Below the pieces are notes generated by a model. That model was not told the origin of the DNA. It saw only the letters and a list, made by a program, of their open reading frames with translations, and made no database searches. A DNA stretch of 52,617 nucleotides from Desulfobacterales bacterium (GTDB lineage: Bacteria; Desulfobacterota; Desulfobacteria; Desulfobacterales; C00003060), in NCBI GenBank assembly GCA_013375375.1, contig JABXJX010000004.1, positions 1 through 52,617 on the forward strand. The letters are read 5' to 3'. Positions 7,628 to 15,893 of this stretch are shown here, piece after piece (the stretch's first letter is position 1; the number at the start of each line of letters is the position of its first letter). The position numbers and the translations under genes are program-made.

Positions 7628-10600
7628 ATGATTGATGGTTCTGTCAATGAGTCGGCTTTAGAACGAACCACTCTCGACTGGTTTTGGGGCATGGGTTGGC
7701 AAACAGCTTTTGGACCGGACATAAGCCCTGATGGTCTAGCCTGTGAACGCGAGAATTACGACCAAGTCTTGTTCGTTGGACGACTTTTTACTGCTCTTGA
7801 AAACATCAACCCGAACATCCCCGCAGATGCCATTGATGAAGCCGTTCGCAAGATCACGCGCACCGAATCTCCCAGCCTGATTGAGAACAACAGACGCTTT
7901 CATCTCATGCTCACCGATGGCGTGGATGTTTCCTACATGCAAGACGGCCGCGAGGTACACGATAAGGTCTGGCTGCTGGACCTTGACGACTTGGAAAACA
8001 ACGATTGGCTTGTTGTCAACCAGTTTACCGTCATTGAAGATCGCAGGAACCGCAGGCCGGACATTGTGGTGTTTGTCAATGGCCTTCCCCTGGCGGTTAT
8101 TGAACTCAAAAACCCGGCAGATGAAAAGGCGACCATTCGCCAGGCATACAACCAGTTTCAAACTTACAAGAAAGATATCCCAGCACTATTTGGCTTCAAC
8201 GAAGTGTTGGTCATTTCAGACGGCCTTGAGGCCCGGATGGGGACGCTTACAAGTGGCTGGGACCGTTTCATGCCCTGGCGGACTATTGAAGGTAAAGAGG
8301 TTGCGCCAAAGGGCTCTGTCGAGCTCGAAGTTCTCTTGAAGGGTGTCTTTGAGAAGCGGCGTTTTCTTGATCTAATCATGAATTTTGTAGTCTTTGAGGA
8401 CGATGGGGCGACTATCATGAAAAAGGCGGCGGCATATCACCAGTTTCATGCTGTTAACAGAGCAGTGGACTGCACTCTGTCAGCCTGCGGTATTGAGGCA
8501 CAACCCAACCAATTATATGCACGCTTTCCTGCCATGGATGAACAGAACCCCTTTGAGGTGAAAGAACCCTTTGCACTGTATGGTCAAAACACGGATCATT
8601 TCGGTGGGCGGCGTATCGGGGTGATCTGGCATACCCAGGGGAGCGGAAAGAGCCTCTTGATGGCGTTCTTTGCAGGGAAGGTGATCCGCCATCCGGCCAT
8701 GGAAAACCCCACTCTGCTGATGATCACTGACAGAAACGATCTGGACGACCAGCTTTTCGGCACTTTTTCCGGCTGCAAGGACCTCTTGCGCCAGACCCCT
8801 GTGCAGGCTGAAAGCAGGCCACACCTGCGGGAACTCCTGAAGGTCCCTGCCGGTGGCGTGGTGTTTACCACCATTCAGAAATTCATGCCGGATGCTAAAG
8901 GCGACCAGTACCCGGAGTTGTCGCCGCGGCGGAACATTGTGGTCATTGCCGACGAAGCCCACCGGAGCCAATATGATTTTATTGACGGTTTTGCCCGTCA
9001 CATGCACGACGCGCTGCCGAAAGCATCCTTCATTGGATTTACAGCCACGCCTATAGAAAGTACGGACAGAAGCACCCCCGCCGTATTCGGGGATTATATC
9101 GACAAGTATGATATTCTCCAGGGTGTTGAGGACAGGGCCACGGTCCGGATCTATTATGAAGGGCGACTGGCAAAAATTGAGCTGCGCGAACAGGAAAGGC
9201 CGAAGATCGATCCGGAGTTTGAAGAAATTACCGAGGGGGAGGAAGAATCCGAAAAGCAGCGCTTGCGCACCAAGTGGGCCGCACTTGAGGCGATGGTGGG
9301 CACAGAGAAGCGAATCGGCCTTGTTGCCAACGACCTGGTAAATCACTTTGAGAGTCGGCTGGCCGTGATGGATGGAAAGGCGATGATCGTGTGCATGAGT
9401 CGCCGCATTTGCGTGGACATGTACAATGCTATTGTTAAGCTTCGTCCGGATTGGCATGCCGACGATGATGACAAGGGGATGGTAAAGATCGTTATGTCCG
9501 GCGCGGCATCCGACAAAGTGGACTGGCAGCTCCATATCCGTAACAAAGCGCGCAGGGAATCCCTGGCAAAGCGGTTTAAAGACTCCCAGACCCCTTTCAA
9601 ACTGGTGATTGTCCGTGATATGTGGCTCACCGGGTTTGACTGCCCGTCGCTTCATACCATGTATGTGGATAAGCCAATGCGAGGTCACGGCCTGATGCAG
9701 GCGATTGCGAGAGTCAATCGTGTTTTCAAGGACAAACCCGGCGGCTTGGTGGTGGATTACCTGGGGCTTGCCGACCAGCTCAAACGTGCACTGGCGGACT
9801 ACACTGAGGCAGGCGGCAGGGGTAAGGCGACGGTCGACCAGGAAGAGGCTGTAGCTGTTATGACGGAAAAATACGAAATCGTCGTCTCCATGTTCCATGG
9901 GTTTGACTATGCTGTGTTTCTTCATGCTGAACCGTCGCAGCGCATAGCGGGCATTGCCGCTGCCATGGAGCATATCTTGACCCTGGAAGACGGGAAAAAG
10001 AGATATCTTGAAGCTGTAACGGCCTTGTCAAAGGCTTTTGCTTTGGCTGTGCCACGTGAGGAGGCGATTAAGATTCGCGACGATATTGGTTTTTTCCAGG
10101 AAGTCCGGAGCGGCCTGGCCAAGGCAACCGTCGAGGGGGCCAGCAAGACGCCTGAAGACCTGGACACGGCGATTCGACAACTCGTGTCCCGTGCCGTGGC
10201 TCCGGATGGGGTCGTGGACATATTCGCAGTCGCAGGGCTCAAAAAGCCCGATATATCTATCCTGTCGGATGATTTCCTTCAAGAGGTCCGGCAGCTTCCG
10301 CACCGGAACCTCGCCGTTGAATTACTCCGAAAGCTCCTGAATGACGAGATCAAGGTACGATCGAAAAAGAATGTAGTTCAAGCGAAGTCTTTTGCCGAGA
10401 TGCTGGAGAAATCAATACAGAAGTATCAAAACCGGATGATTGAGGCGGCTCAAGTTATTGAGGAGTTGATCGAATTAGCCAAGGAAATGCGCGAGGCAGG
10501 AAAGCGCGGAGAAAAACTCGGTCTGACAGAGGATGAAATTGCGTTCTATGATGCATTAGGGGTCAACGACAGTGCTGTAAAGGTGTTAGGGGATAAGACG

Positions 10601-10816
10601 CTTAAGACCATCGCACACGAATTAGTGGAGGCTGTTCGCAAAAGCGTCAGTGTTGATTGGACCGTTCGAGAGAATGCGCGAGCTCAGATTCGCGTAATTG
10701 TTAAACGCATTCTGCGCAAATACGGCTATCCCCCCGATAAGCAGGAGAAAGCGACACAGACTGTTTTGGAACAGGCAGAAGTTCTTTGTCACGACTGGAT
10801 GGAAAAAGCGGCATGA
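7628..10816 (+). CDS. hsdR: Type I restriction endonuclease subunit R (HsdR)
   Basis: About 1062 residues. The N-terminal nuclease domain contains [19 protein letters not shown], a PD-(D/E)XK core (ELK about residue 157). The translocase follows with Walker [10 protein letters not shown] (about 335), DEAH in [10 protein letters not shown] (about 441), GFTATP (about 468) and the late helicase motif ARVNRVF (about 694). The remainder is the helical C-terminal region. ATG 7628 is preferred to GTG 7619 because AGGTG sits at 7617-7621. It lies 30 bases after hsdM and is probably co-transcribed. A long opposite-strand open frame inside it (8513-9973) is a shadow. Confidence 0.93.
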   Translation: MIDGSVNESALERTTLDWFWGMGWQTAFGPDISPDGLACERENYDQVLFVGRLFTALENINPNIPADAIDEAVRKITRTESPSLIENNRRFHLMLTDGVDVSYMQDGREVHDKVWLLDLDDLENNDWLVVNQFTVIEDRRNRRPDIVVFVNGLPLAVIELKNPADEKATIRQAYNQFQTYKKDIPALFGFNEVLVISDGLEARMGTLTSGWDRFMPWRTIEGKEVAPKGSVELEVLLKGVFEKRRFLDLIMNFVVFEDDGATIMKKAAAYHQFHAVNRAVDCTLSACGIEAQPNQLYARFPAMDEQNPFEVKEPFALYGQNTDHFGGRRIGVIWHTQGSGKSLLMAFFAGKVIRHPAMENPTLLMITDRNDLDDQLFGTFSGCKDLLRQTPVQAESRPHLRELLKVPAGGVVFTTIQKFMPDAKGDQYPELSPRRNIVVIADEAHRSQYDFIDGFARHMHDALPKASFIGFTATPIESTDRSTPAVFGDYIDKYDILQGVEDRATVRIYYEGRLAKIELREQERPKIDPEFEEITEGEEESEKQRLRTKWAALEAMVGTEKRIGLVANDLVNHFESRLAVMDGKAMIVCMSRRICVDMYNAIVKLRPDWHADDDDKGMVKIVMSGAASDKVDWQLHIRNKARRESLAKRFKDSQTPFKLVIVRDMWLTGFDCPSLHTMYVDKPMRGHGLMQAIARVNRVFKDKPGGLVVDYLGLADQLKRALADYTEAGGRGKATVDQEEAVAVMTEKYEIVVSMFHGFDYAVFLHAEPSQRIAGIAAAMEHILTLEDGKKRYLEAVTALSKAFALAVPREEAIKIRDDIGFFQEVRSGLAKATVEGASKTPEDLDTAIRQLVSRAVAPDGVVDIFAVAGLKKPDISILSDDFLQEVRQLPHRNLAVELLRKLLNDEIKVRSKKNVVQAKSFAEMLEKSIQKYQNRMIEAAQVIEELIELAKEMREAGKRGEKLGLTEDEIAFYDALGVNDSAVKVLGDKTLKTIAHELVEAVRKSVSVDWTVRENARAQIRVIVKRILRKYGYPPDKQEKATQTVLEQAEVLCHDWMEKAA

Positions 10817-10858
10817 AGGAGTCGAACCGAAATAAGAGTGTGAAGATTGGAAATGTCC

Positions 10859-11008
10859 ATGGGCGGGAGATTTGGAAAATATGGTGATGCCAAGCGAAAG
10901 TCAAAGATTCGCAAAACCCGCCTCAGGACAGCTGCCCCTTACAATGATGATTTTACCCCTGAAAATGGGCCTCTAAGGCTTCAAAACACTAGGATATTAC
11001 TAGGTTAG
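10859..11008 (+). CDS. Small basic protein of the MAGRFGKYGD family, most divergent copy (49 aa)
   Basis: ATG 10859 opens MGGRFGKYGDAKRKSKIRK, the same N-terminus as the four copies at 18811, 24046, 29018 and 30912 (MAGRFGKYGDLKRKERLRK). It then diverges to an unrelated tail formed partly by a dispersed-repeat ending (LRLQNTRILLG). It is very basic, has no Cys, and lies 42 bases after hsdR. The shared N-terminus in five places supports translation, but no function is known. There is no classical GGAGG before the ATG; AAGATTGGAAATGTCC precedes it. Confidence 0.5.
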   Translation: MGGRFGKYGDAKRKSKIRKTRLRTAAPYNDDFTPENGPLRLQNTRILLG

Positions 11009-11071
11009 CTTGACCCGACTCTAAAGAATCCTACAAAGTATATACAAGCCAAAACTCTTTACATATTTTTC

Positions 11072-11100
11072 TTGACACACACAACATGTTGTGGTTTACA
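11072..11100 (+). promoter_or_regulatory. Promoter with a palindromic operator in its spacer
   Basis: TTGACA at 11072-11077 is an exact sigma-70 -35 box. TTTACA (11095-11100) gives a 17-base spacing as -10; TACACT at 11097-11102 is an alternative. The spacer contains the perfect 14-base palindrome CACAACATGTTGTG at 11080-11093, placed to be a repressor binding site. No repressor gene is obvious next to it. It faces the leader and GIY-YIG gene downstream. Confidence 0.6.
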
Positions 11101-11121
11101 CTTTATTTGTACACAATTAAG

Positions 11122-11299
11122 AAACCCCGCTTGTTGCAGTCCAATTACAACAAACAGGGTTTCAGTAAAAGATACCGGGTGAAACCCCGGCAGAATAAGT
11201 AAGCTGGTTACTAACAAAGGAGCGACATTTTGTCAACCCCTTTCTTCAGACCCAGCCCAACAACACGTTTCCCCGGCATCTTTTAATCCAACCGGGGAA
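11122..11299 (+). other. Hairpin-rich leader or candidate small RNA
   Basis: Three stems follow the promoter: 11122-11136 with 11148-11162 (13 of 15 pairs, AAACCCCGCTTGTTG with CAACAAACAGGGTTT); 11175-11190 (CCGGG-TGAAA-CCCGG); and 11269-11276 with 11292-11299 (TTCCCCGG with CCGGGGAA). A fourth small stem, CCAGG/CCTGG, lies near 11372-11391. No open frame of credible size covers 11009-11449. It may be a regulatory leader for the GIY-YIG gene or a free RNA. No known riboswitch class was recognised. Confidence 0.4.
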
Positions 11300-11449
11300 G
11301 GGTGTGTCCAAGATGTGCATCTAATCAGTTTTACACGTAAAATCATTCGGTTAAGGTTTCTGCCAGGATAATTATGGCCTGGTAGCATGGTATTAGTTTT
11401 CTCAAACTCTGCCAGGAGTGGAGAGTATTCTAATAGGGGGATTATTGAA

Positions 11450-11758
11450 ATGCAACAAACACTAACTGCTCTCGAAAGCTGGACTTGGTATTCATTCGAC
11501 GAATACAATCTGTCTCTGGTTCCTGCAGTTTCCGGTGTCTATTGTTTGGGAGTGAATAATGGAATCATCTACATCGGTTGTTCCGCTGATCTCCACGATA
11601 GACTGACTGACCACTACTACACCAGCGACCCTTGCATCGGTCAGGCTACTCACTTCGCAATCGAGCCTTGTACAAACTACAAGGAGAGGGAACGCGAACT
11701 GCTGGAATGGTTCCGTTCAAAATACCACAGATTACCGGAATGTAATGACCGGATTTAG
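11450..11758 (+). CDS. Small GIY-YIG domain protein (102 aa)
   Basis: Within the open frame from 11387, ATG 11450 is chosen because AGGGGG lies at 11435-11440. The protein is almost entirely one GIY-YIG domain: SGVYCLGVNNGIIYIGCSAD (GVY and YIG strands), the Arg of LHDRLTDHY, and the Glu-bearing helix KERERELLEWF. It ends KYHRLPECNDRI. Family members are structure- or site-specific endonucleases. It follows the regulated leader at 11072-11299 and precedes another small nuclease-like gene, so the pair may be a defence or mobile-element module. Confidence 0.78.
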   Translation: MQQTLTALESWTWYSFDEYNLSLVPAVSGVYCLGVNNGIIYIGCSADLHDRLTDHYYTSDPCIGQATHFAIEPCTNYKERERELLEWFRSKYHRLPECNDRI

Positions 11759-11823
11759 AGCTAACCACTAACCGGGGCCTTGCGCTGAAGCAGGGCTCCG
11801 CCCAAAATTACAGGAGACTTAGA

Positions 11824-12156
11824 ATGGCAAATCAATACAAGTACGGAACGGACAAAGAACAGAAAGTTGCCCGAAGCTTGAGATCGAGTGGCGCGAAGGT
11901 TAACGTAAGCAAAGGGAGCAGAGGCTCCGCCGACATCAAGGCCACCTTTAAGACCGGGACGAAATGGAATGTCCAAGTCAAGGCCACCAGGAGCGGAAAG
12001 CCCTCCCAGCCGAGTGCACACGACCTCGGGCGGCTGAAGCAGAGTTCAACCAAATCCCAGGCCACGCCAGTGGTTGCAAATGTGACGCCAGGGGGCATCC
12101 AATACAAGTCAGCCCGTTCAGGAAGAACTCTTAAGCCGTCTACCAAGAGAAACTAA
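11824..12156 (+). CDS. Small PD-(D/E)XK-like nuclease candidate (110 aa)
   Basis: GGAG at 11813-11816 supports ATG 11824. The protein begins YGTDKEQKVARSLRSSGAKV, then SRGSADIKA and KWNVQVKATRSGKP. The order E, D, Q-V-K with intervening strands matches small restriction-endonuclease-like folds (Holliday-resolvase or YraN-like), with Q in place of the second acid. The C-terminus is basic. I infer a DNA-binding or DNA-cutting role; the exact family is not recognised. Confidence 0.6.
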   Translation: MANQYKYGTDKEQKVARSLRSSGAKVNVSKGSRGSADIKATFKTGTKWNVQVKATRSGKPSQPSAHDLGRLKQSSTKSQATPVVANVTPGGIQYKSARSGRTLKPSTKRN

Positions 12157-12283
12157 CATTCAACCAGGGCTCTTCGCGGCGGGTCCCCGACCGTTAAGGG
12201 ATGCTATTATGTATGAGACCACGAACAAACGCGCGGGGTAGCTCTTGTAATTGGACAAAAGGGGATAGTTGAGGTCAATCAAG

Positions 12284-12344
12284 GGGTCAAGTCTCCGTTT
12301 GACTCTTGCTGGGTTCTATCAAAGGTCAAACGGAGACTTGACCC
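12284..12344. repeat. Palindromic GGGTCAAGTCTCCGTTTGAC element
   Basis: GGGTCAAGTCTCCGTTTGAC at 12284-12303 is perfectly reverse-complementary to 12325-12344, with a 21-base loop. It belongs to the GGGTCA...TGACCC family present throughout the window and sits in the gap before the CBASS-like operon. Nothing else is seen in 12157-12432. Confidence 0.85.
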
Positions 12345-12459
12345 TCTATTATTTTCTGCTTGACAGGAGGGACTATAGGATGTCCCCAAGTTCATCTGGA
12401 AACCGTTTACCGAGCTTTTTCGCTCTCTAAGTTTGGAGGGTTGCCTGCAGGAAGACACC

Positions 12460-13413
12460 ATGAGTCCAGCCAGACACAAATTAACGAAGTACTTTGCCGC
12501 ATTCTTTAAAAGAGTGAACCCCTCTCCGACCTATGAGGAAATAGCAGCCAGAGCTCATTCTGAGATTAAGGGTTTGATTGAAGACAAGGACGGCCCTGCT
12601 GGCGATCTCCAAATCAGATGCTTTCTTCAGGGGTCATACAGGCGAGAAACGGCAATCCACACAATCAACGATGTGGATCTGGTAGCCCACTGTCGTTTGT
12701 CCCACACATCTTCTGCCAATCAGAACACTCGGGATCAGATCTTCAGGGCAGTTGCCGATGCCATCCTTGCCAACAATAGGTATAAAGACAAGGTCAAGTA
12801 CCGAAAGCGTAGCATATGCATAAAAGTCATGCTCGAAGGTATAAAGGTGGAAGTTCTTCCCACGATTCGAGTTCAAGGAAAGGCTTATGAATATGAGCCG
12901 TTTTACATGTTTCAGCCAGAAGAGAATGAGAACATAGATGGCTTTTGGAGAAAAGGATTCGCACGATATCATCAGAGCCTCTGTACAGAGAAGAACGCCA
13001 GTACATCTGGTCTTTTTGTTCCAATGATAAAAGTATTCAAGCACCTTCGCTTTGTAGAATCTACCGTTTCTGAAAACGAAGCCGTGTCGTTTCATATCGA
13101 GTGCCTTCTCTATATACTGAAGAACTCTATCTATTCGGGAGCACCGTGTGAGTGTATTGAGGCGGTCCTAAAGGCCGTAGCCGGCTTTACCCCGGACAAG
13201 GCAGAACATTCGGGCATACGAAGTCCATGCAGGGACAAAAAGCTGTTCGATCCTAATGAATGGACCATCACCTCCTACCGAGAATTCAATCAAGCCGCTG
13301 CTAAGTGGTACGGAATTGCTGCGTATGCCAATGATCAAAATGACAAGGAAGAGGCAATACGAGCCTGGAAAGAGCTGTTGGGGGACAGCTATTTCCCGAG
13401 GGATCCCAAATGA
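12460..13413 (+). CDS. CD-NTase (CBASS-type cyclic oligonucleotide synthase)
   Basis: The 317-residue protein has the CD-NTase/SMODS catalytic pattern: GSYRRETAI (Gly58-Ser59), NDVDLVAH with metal ligands Asp71 and Asp73, and a third acid at Glu131 in IKVEVLPTI. Enzymes of this class make a cyclic nucleotide messenger on phage infection that switches on the neighbouring effector. ATG 12460 follows AGGAAG; an in-frame TTG at 12433 is a weaker start. The stop overlaps the phospholipase start (ATGA). The C-terminus is FPRDPK, not the Gly/Ala end that canonical Cap2 conjugates. The nucleotide product cannot be predicted from sequence alone. Confidence 0.88.
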   Translation: MSPARHKLTKYFAAFFKRVNPSPTYEEIAARAHSEIKGLIEDKDGPAGDLQIRCFLQGSYRRETAIHTINDVDLVAHCRLSHTSSANQNTRDQIFRAVADAILANNRYKDKVKYRKRSICIKVMLEGIKVEVLPTIRVQGKAYEYEPFYMFQPEENENIDGFWRKGFARYHQSLCTEKNASTSGLFVPMIKVFKHLRFVESTVSENEAVSFHIECLLYILKNSIYSGAPCECIEAVLKAVAGFTPDKAEHSGIRSPCRDKKLFDPNEWTITSYREFNQAAAKWYGIAAYANDQNDKEEAIRAWKELLGDSYFPRDPK

Positions 13414-14375
13414 ACGTTTTCAAGATATTGTCGCTAGACGGCGGAGGGATGAAAGGGGTTTTTTCGGCAGCATTTCTTTGTGCCTTGGAGGAGAAGCTTG
13501 GCAAGAGGACGGCCGACTATTTTGATCTCGTAGTTGGCACGTCGACCGGAGGAATAATTGCCATCGCTCTTGGTCTTGGGATCTCTGCAAAGGATATTCT
13601 GGATTTTTACATGTCAGAAGGGAAACATATCTTTGGGAATAACGGATTCGTTCAAAGAGCAATCAAAGGTATCAGGGGTCTGGTCTCACCAAGACACGAT
13701 GTCAGACATTTGGAAAATGCATTGAGAAATCATTTCGGAGATAAGCGTTTGGGACATTCGAAAACCAGACTGGTTATCCCTTCGTTCAATCCCGCCACTG
13801 GTGATGTGTATCTTTATAAAACTGCACATCATTCAACCCTAAAAGAAGACTACAAGAAGTTGGCAAGGGAGGTGGCAAGGTCCACGTCGGCCGCTCCAAC
13901 ATATTTCTCTGGGAACAAGATCGGTTTGCTTACTCATCTAGTGGACGGAGGTTTGTGGGCCAACAATCCATCAATGGTTGCCGTCACTGAGGCCATCGGA
14001 TTGTTAGGGCGCTCTCCGGAAGAACTGGCTCTTCTTAGTGTGGGGACATCTTCTTCACAATTGTCTGTTCCAGAGAAGACTAGATCTTCGGGCGGTCTCC
14101 TCAGGTGGGCATGGACAATGAAAGATTTGTTCATGCATGTCCAGTCTATTACTGCACACAAACAAGCTTCTAACGTTCTTCGCCGTAGTGGCAGATATGT
14201 CAGGATAGCGCCCATCGGATCCGACTTGAGCATACGTATGGATGACCCTAAGGAAGCTTTAACACTAATTCCTTTTGGGGAGCGTGCTGCTCGAAATAGC
14301 CGGTCTAAAGTAGAGAACATGTTCTTCGCGGCACGGGCTCCCGAATTTGTCCCAGAATACACACTGACTTTATGA
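13410..14375 (+). CDS. Patatin-like phospholipase effector (CapV-like)
   Basis: 321 residues. Visible motifs are the oxyanion loop DGGGMKG (10-16), the nucleophile elbow GTSTGG (Ser45), and the catalytic Asp in VDGGLWANN (Asp179). In CBASS, such effectors are activated by the cyclic nucleotide and degrade the inner membrane of the infected cell. It overlaps the CD-NTase gene by four bases, so it should be co-translated. No membrane segment is obvious. Family and context agree well. Confidence 0.9.
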   Translation: MNVFKILSLDGGGMKGVFSAAFLCALEEKLGKRTADYFDLVVGTSTGGIIAIALGLGISAKDILDFYMSEGKHIFGNNGFVQRAIKGIRGLVSPRHDVRHLENALRNHFGDKRLGHSKTRLVIPSFNPATGDVYLYKTAHHSTLKEDYKKLAREVARSTSAAPTYFSGNKIGLLTHLVDGGLWANNPSMVAVTEAIGLLGRSPEELALLSVGTSSSQLSVPEKTRSSGGLLRWAWTMKDLFMHVQSITAHKQASNVLRRSGRYVRIAPIGSDLSIRMDDPKEALTLIPFGERAARNSRSKVENMFFAARAPEFVPEYTLTL

Positions 14376-14429
14376 GATTTGGAGATTCCTGTTCGCATAT
14401 CATACTAGGAAAGAAAGGAGGCATGAGCC

Positions 14430-14603
14430 ATGGTATACGATCCTCACAGCGCTGACAAGGCTCTAGATGACCAAGAAGATTTCGACGAAATCGTCGAAAT
14501 TGATGAAGACGGAAACATTTACAAACCAGGTCGAGCTCCCCGTCGCTATGGTAAAAAACCTACCATATTAAGAGATCCAGAAGGGGAATACTGTACAGAG
14601 TAG
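14430..14603 (+). CDS. 57-aa acidic/basic bipartite protein of the CBASS-like operon
   Basis: A strong AAAGGAGG at 14414-14421 supports ATG 14430; a nearby ATG at 14423 leads only to a stop. The N-terminal half is highly acidic (DDQEDFDEIVEIDEDGN) and the C-terminal half is basic then mixed (YKPGRAPRRYGKKP, ending GEYCTE). It is too short for a full ubiquitin fold and lacks a terminal Gly-Gly. It lies between the effector and the E2 gene, six bases before the latter's ATG, so it may be a conjugation substrate, adaptor or effector inhibitor. No family was recognised. Confidence 0.75.
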   Translation: MVYDPHSADKALDDQEDFDEIVEIDEDGNIYKPGRAPRRYGKKPTILRDPEGEYCTE

Positions 14604-14609
14604 GAAGAC

Positions 14610-15041
14610 ATGGTTAGATATCAAACAAACAAAGAGCTGATATTCATGGGCTCGGATTTGTCCCGACCAAGGATGACCGTTGAGCGAGAGAAAATGGACT
14701 ACCATTTTCCAAAATTCGGTTTCTACGGCAGTTCCGGAAAGGTCAAATCCGTTAGAGGATACTTGAGTACAAGCTACGGCAATTCCTATTTCGTGAGGAT
14801 AGACATCCCGGAAGTATATCCGTATGTCCTGCCCGAAGTATCATTGCCTTATGAATACCTACCATCGGGATGTCCCCACAAGTTTTCTGAGGATCGTATA
14901 TGTGTCATGAAAAACGATCAATGGTCCTCAACTTTGTCTCTAGCTTTCTTGGTAGGAAAAGCAGCTATCTGGTTAAATAAGTATGACTCTTGGAAGCGGC
15001 GCGGTCAAACTCAATGGCCGGGGAAGGGACAATCACATTGA
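14610..15041 (+). CDS. E2-like ubiquitin-conjugating protein (stand-alone)
   Basis: 143 residues with the bacterial E2 pattern: RIDIPEVYPYVLPEVSLP (the YPxxxP strand), CPHKFSEDRICVM with the probable active Cys98, and a closing helix AAIWLNKYDSWKRRGQTQW. In type II CBASS this domain is normally fused N-terminal to E1 as Cap2; here it is separate. It starts seven bases after the 57-aa gene and overlaps the next gene (TTGA at 15038-15041, or more if E1 starts at 15014). Confidence 0.82.
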   Translation: MVRYQTNKELIFMGSDLSRPRMTVEREKMDYHFPKFGFYGSSGKVKSVRGYLSTSYGNSYFVRIDIPEVYPYVLPEVSLPYEYLPSGCPHKFSEDRICVMKNDQWSSTLSLAFLVGKAAIWLNKYDSWKRRGQTQWPGKGQSH

Positions 15042-15892
15042 CAGAAGAAAACAGATCGTCACTCGACTACAGCCGAATCAACTACCTTCTCAATCCTAAG
15101 GAATTCAAAGACGTTCGTGTCACTGTAGTTGGCTTGGGTAGTGGTGGTGCGCCTGCGGTTGACCACTTAACAATGAATGGTGTTCGTATCTGGGAATTGT
15201 ATGATCCTGATACTCTTGATTCGGTCAACCTTGTCAAGCATCCGAGAATGCGAAAGGACCTAGGGCGAACTAAGGTTGAAATACAGAAGGAGTGGATACT
15301 TGATCGAAACCCTCAGGCAATAGTCGAAACCTACGTTGAAGATGTCATACTCTCAGAGAACTTTATCGATTCCGTTCGTCGCTCTGACCTAGTCTTATGC
15401 TGCCCGGACAAGAAGAGCGTTAGAGAATTTGTGAATGATCAGTGCGTCTCTCAACAAGTACCGTTCGTGACGGCCTCCGTATTCCGAACCGGCATTGGCG
15501 GCGAAGTATATGCCTATATTCCTGACCGAACTGGCTGCTACAGATGTCTTCAGCTTTTCTCGCTTGTAAACGAGTTCAACTTGTCAGACGATTCGTTAGG
15601 GTTGACGTCTGAGGAAGAAGAGCGAATATATGGCCTTGGTGAAAAGGACTTTCATGCCTCTGGGTTATCTATTGACATTCAAACGATTGCTCTAATTCAG
15701 GCTCGAATGGCTTTGTCTGTAATCCTTCCCAATTCCTGTACTTCTTTGCCAAAGGTCAAAGGAAATTGGATTATTTTCGGGAACAGACCGGCCAAACATA
15801 TTTTTAGATATCATCTCGAAGTAAAAGAAATGTTACTGAAACCTCAGAAAACGTGCAATTGCCAGCGTAAAGATCCTGCGGAAGGAGACTAA
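15014..15892 (+). CDS. E1/ThiF-like adenylating enzyme (stand-alone)
   Basis: The ThiF fold is seen in VTVVGLGSGGAPAVDHL (nucleotide loop from Gly40), ELYDPDTLDSVNLVKH and GRTKVE. Four zinc-type Cys occur as CYRC (175, 178) and CNC near the end. It should activate the C-terminus of a protein as an acyl-adenylate for transfer to the E2. ATG 15014 overlaps the E2 gene; TTG 15038 with GGAAGGGA upstream is an equally good start. The residue after NL, usually Arg in E1s, is Val. It is roughly 290 residues, without an E2 domain, unlike fused Cap2. Confidence 0.85.
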   Translation: MAGEGTITLTEENRSSLDYSRINYLLNPKEFKDVRVTVVGLGSGGAPAVDHLTMNGVRIWELYDPDTLDSVNLVKHPRMRKDLGRTKVEIQKEWILDRNPQAIVETYVEDVILSENFIDSVRRSDLVLCCPDKKSVREFVNDQCVSQQVPFVTASVFRTGIGGEVYAYIPDRTGCYRCLQLFSLVNEFNLSDDSLGLTSEEEERIYGLGEKDFHASGLSIDIQTIALIQARMALSVILPNSCTSLPKVKGNWIIFGNRPAKHIFRYHLEVKEMLLKPQKTCNCQRKDPAEGD

Positions 15893-15893
15893 G

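Noticed and set aside
8513..9973. 486-codon open frame on the minus strand inside hsdR
   Set aside because: It lies fully opposite a clear HsdR protein, has no domain signature, and mirrors the codon bias of the real gene. It is a shadow frame.
15038..15041. Use of TTG 15038 as the only E1 start
   Set aside because: Both TTG 15038 and ATG 15014 are plausible; the earlier ATG was reported and the alternative noted.
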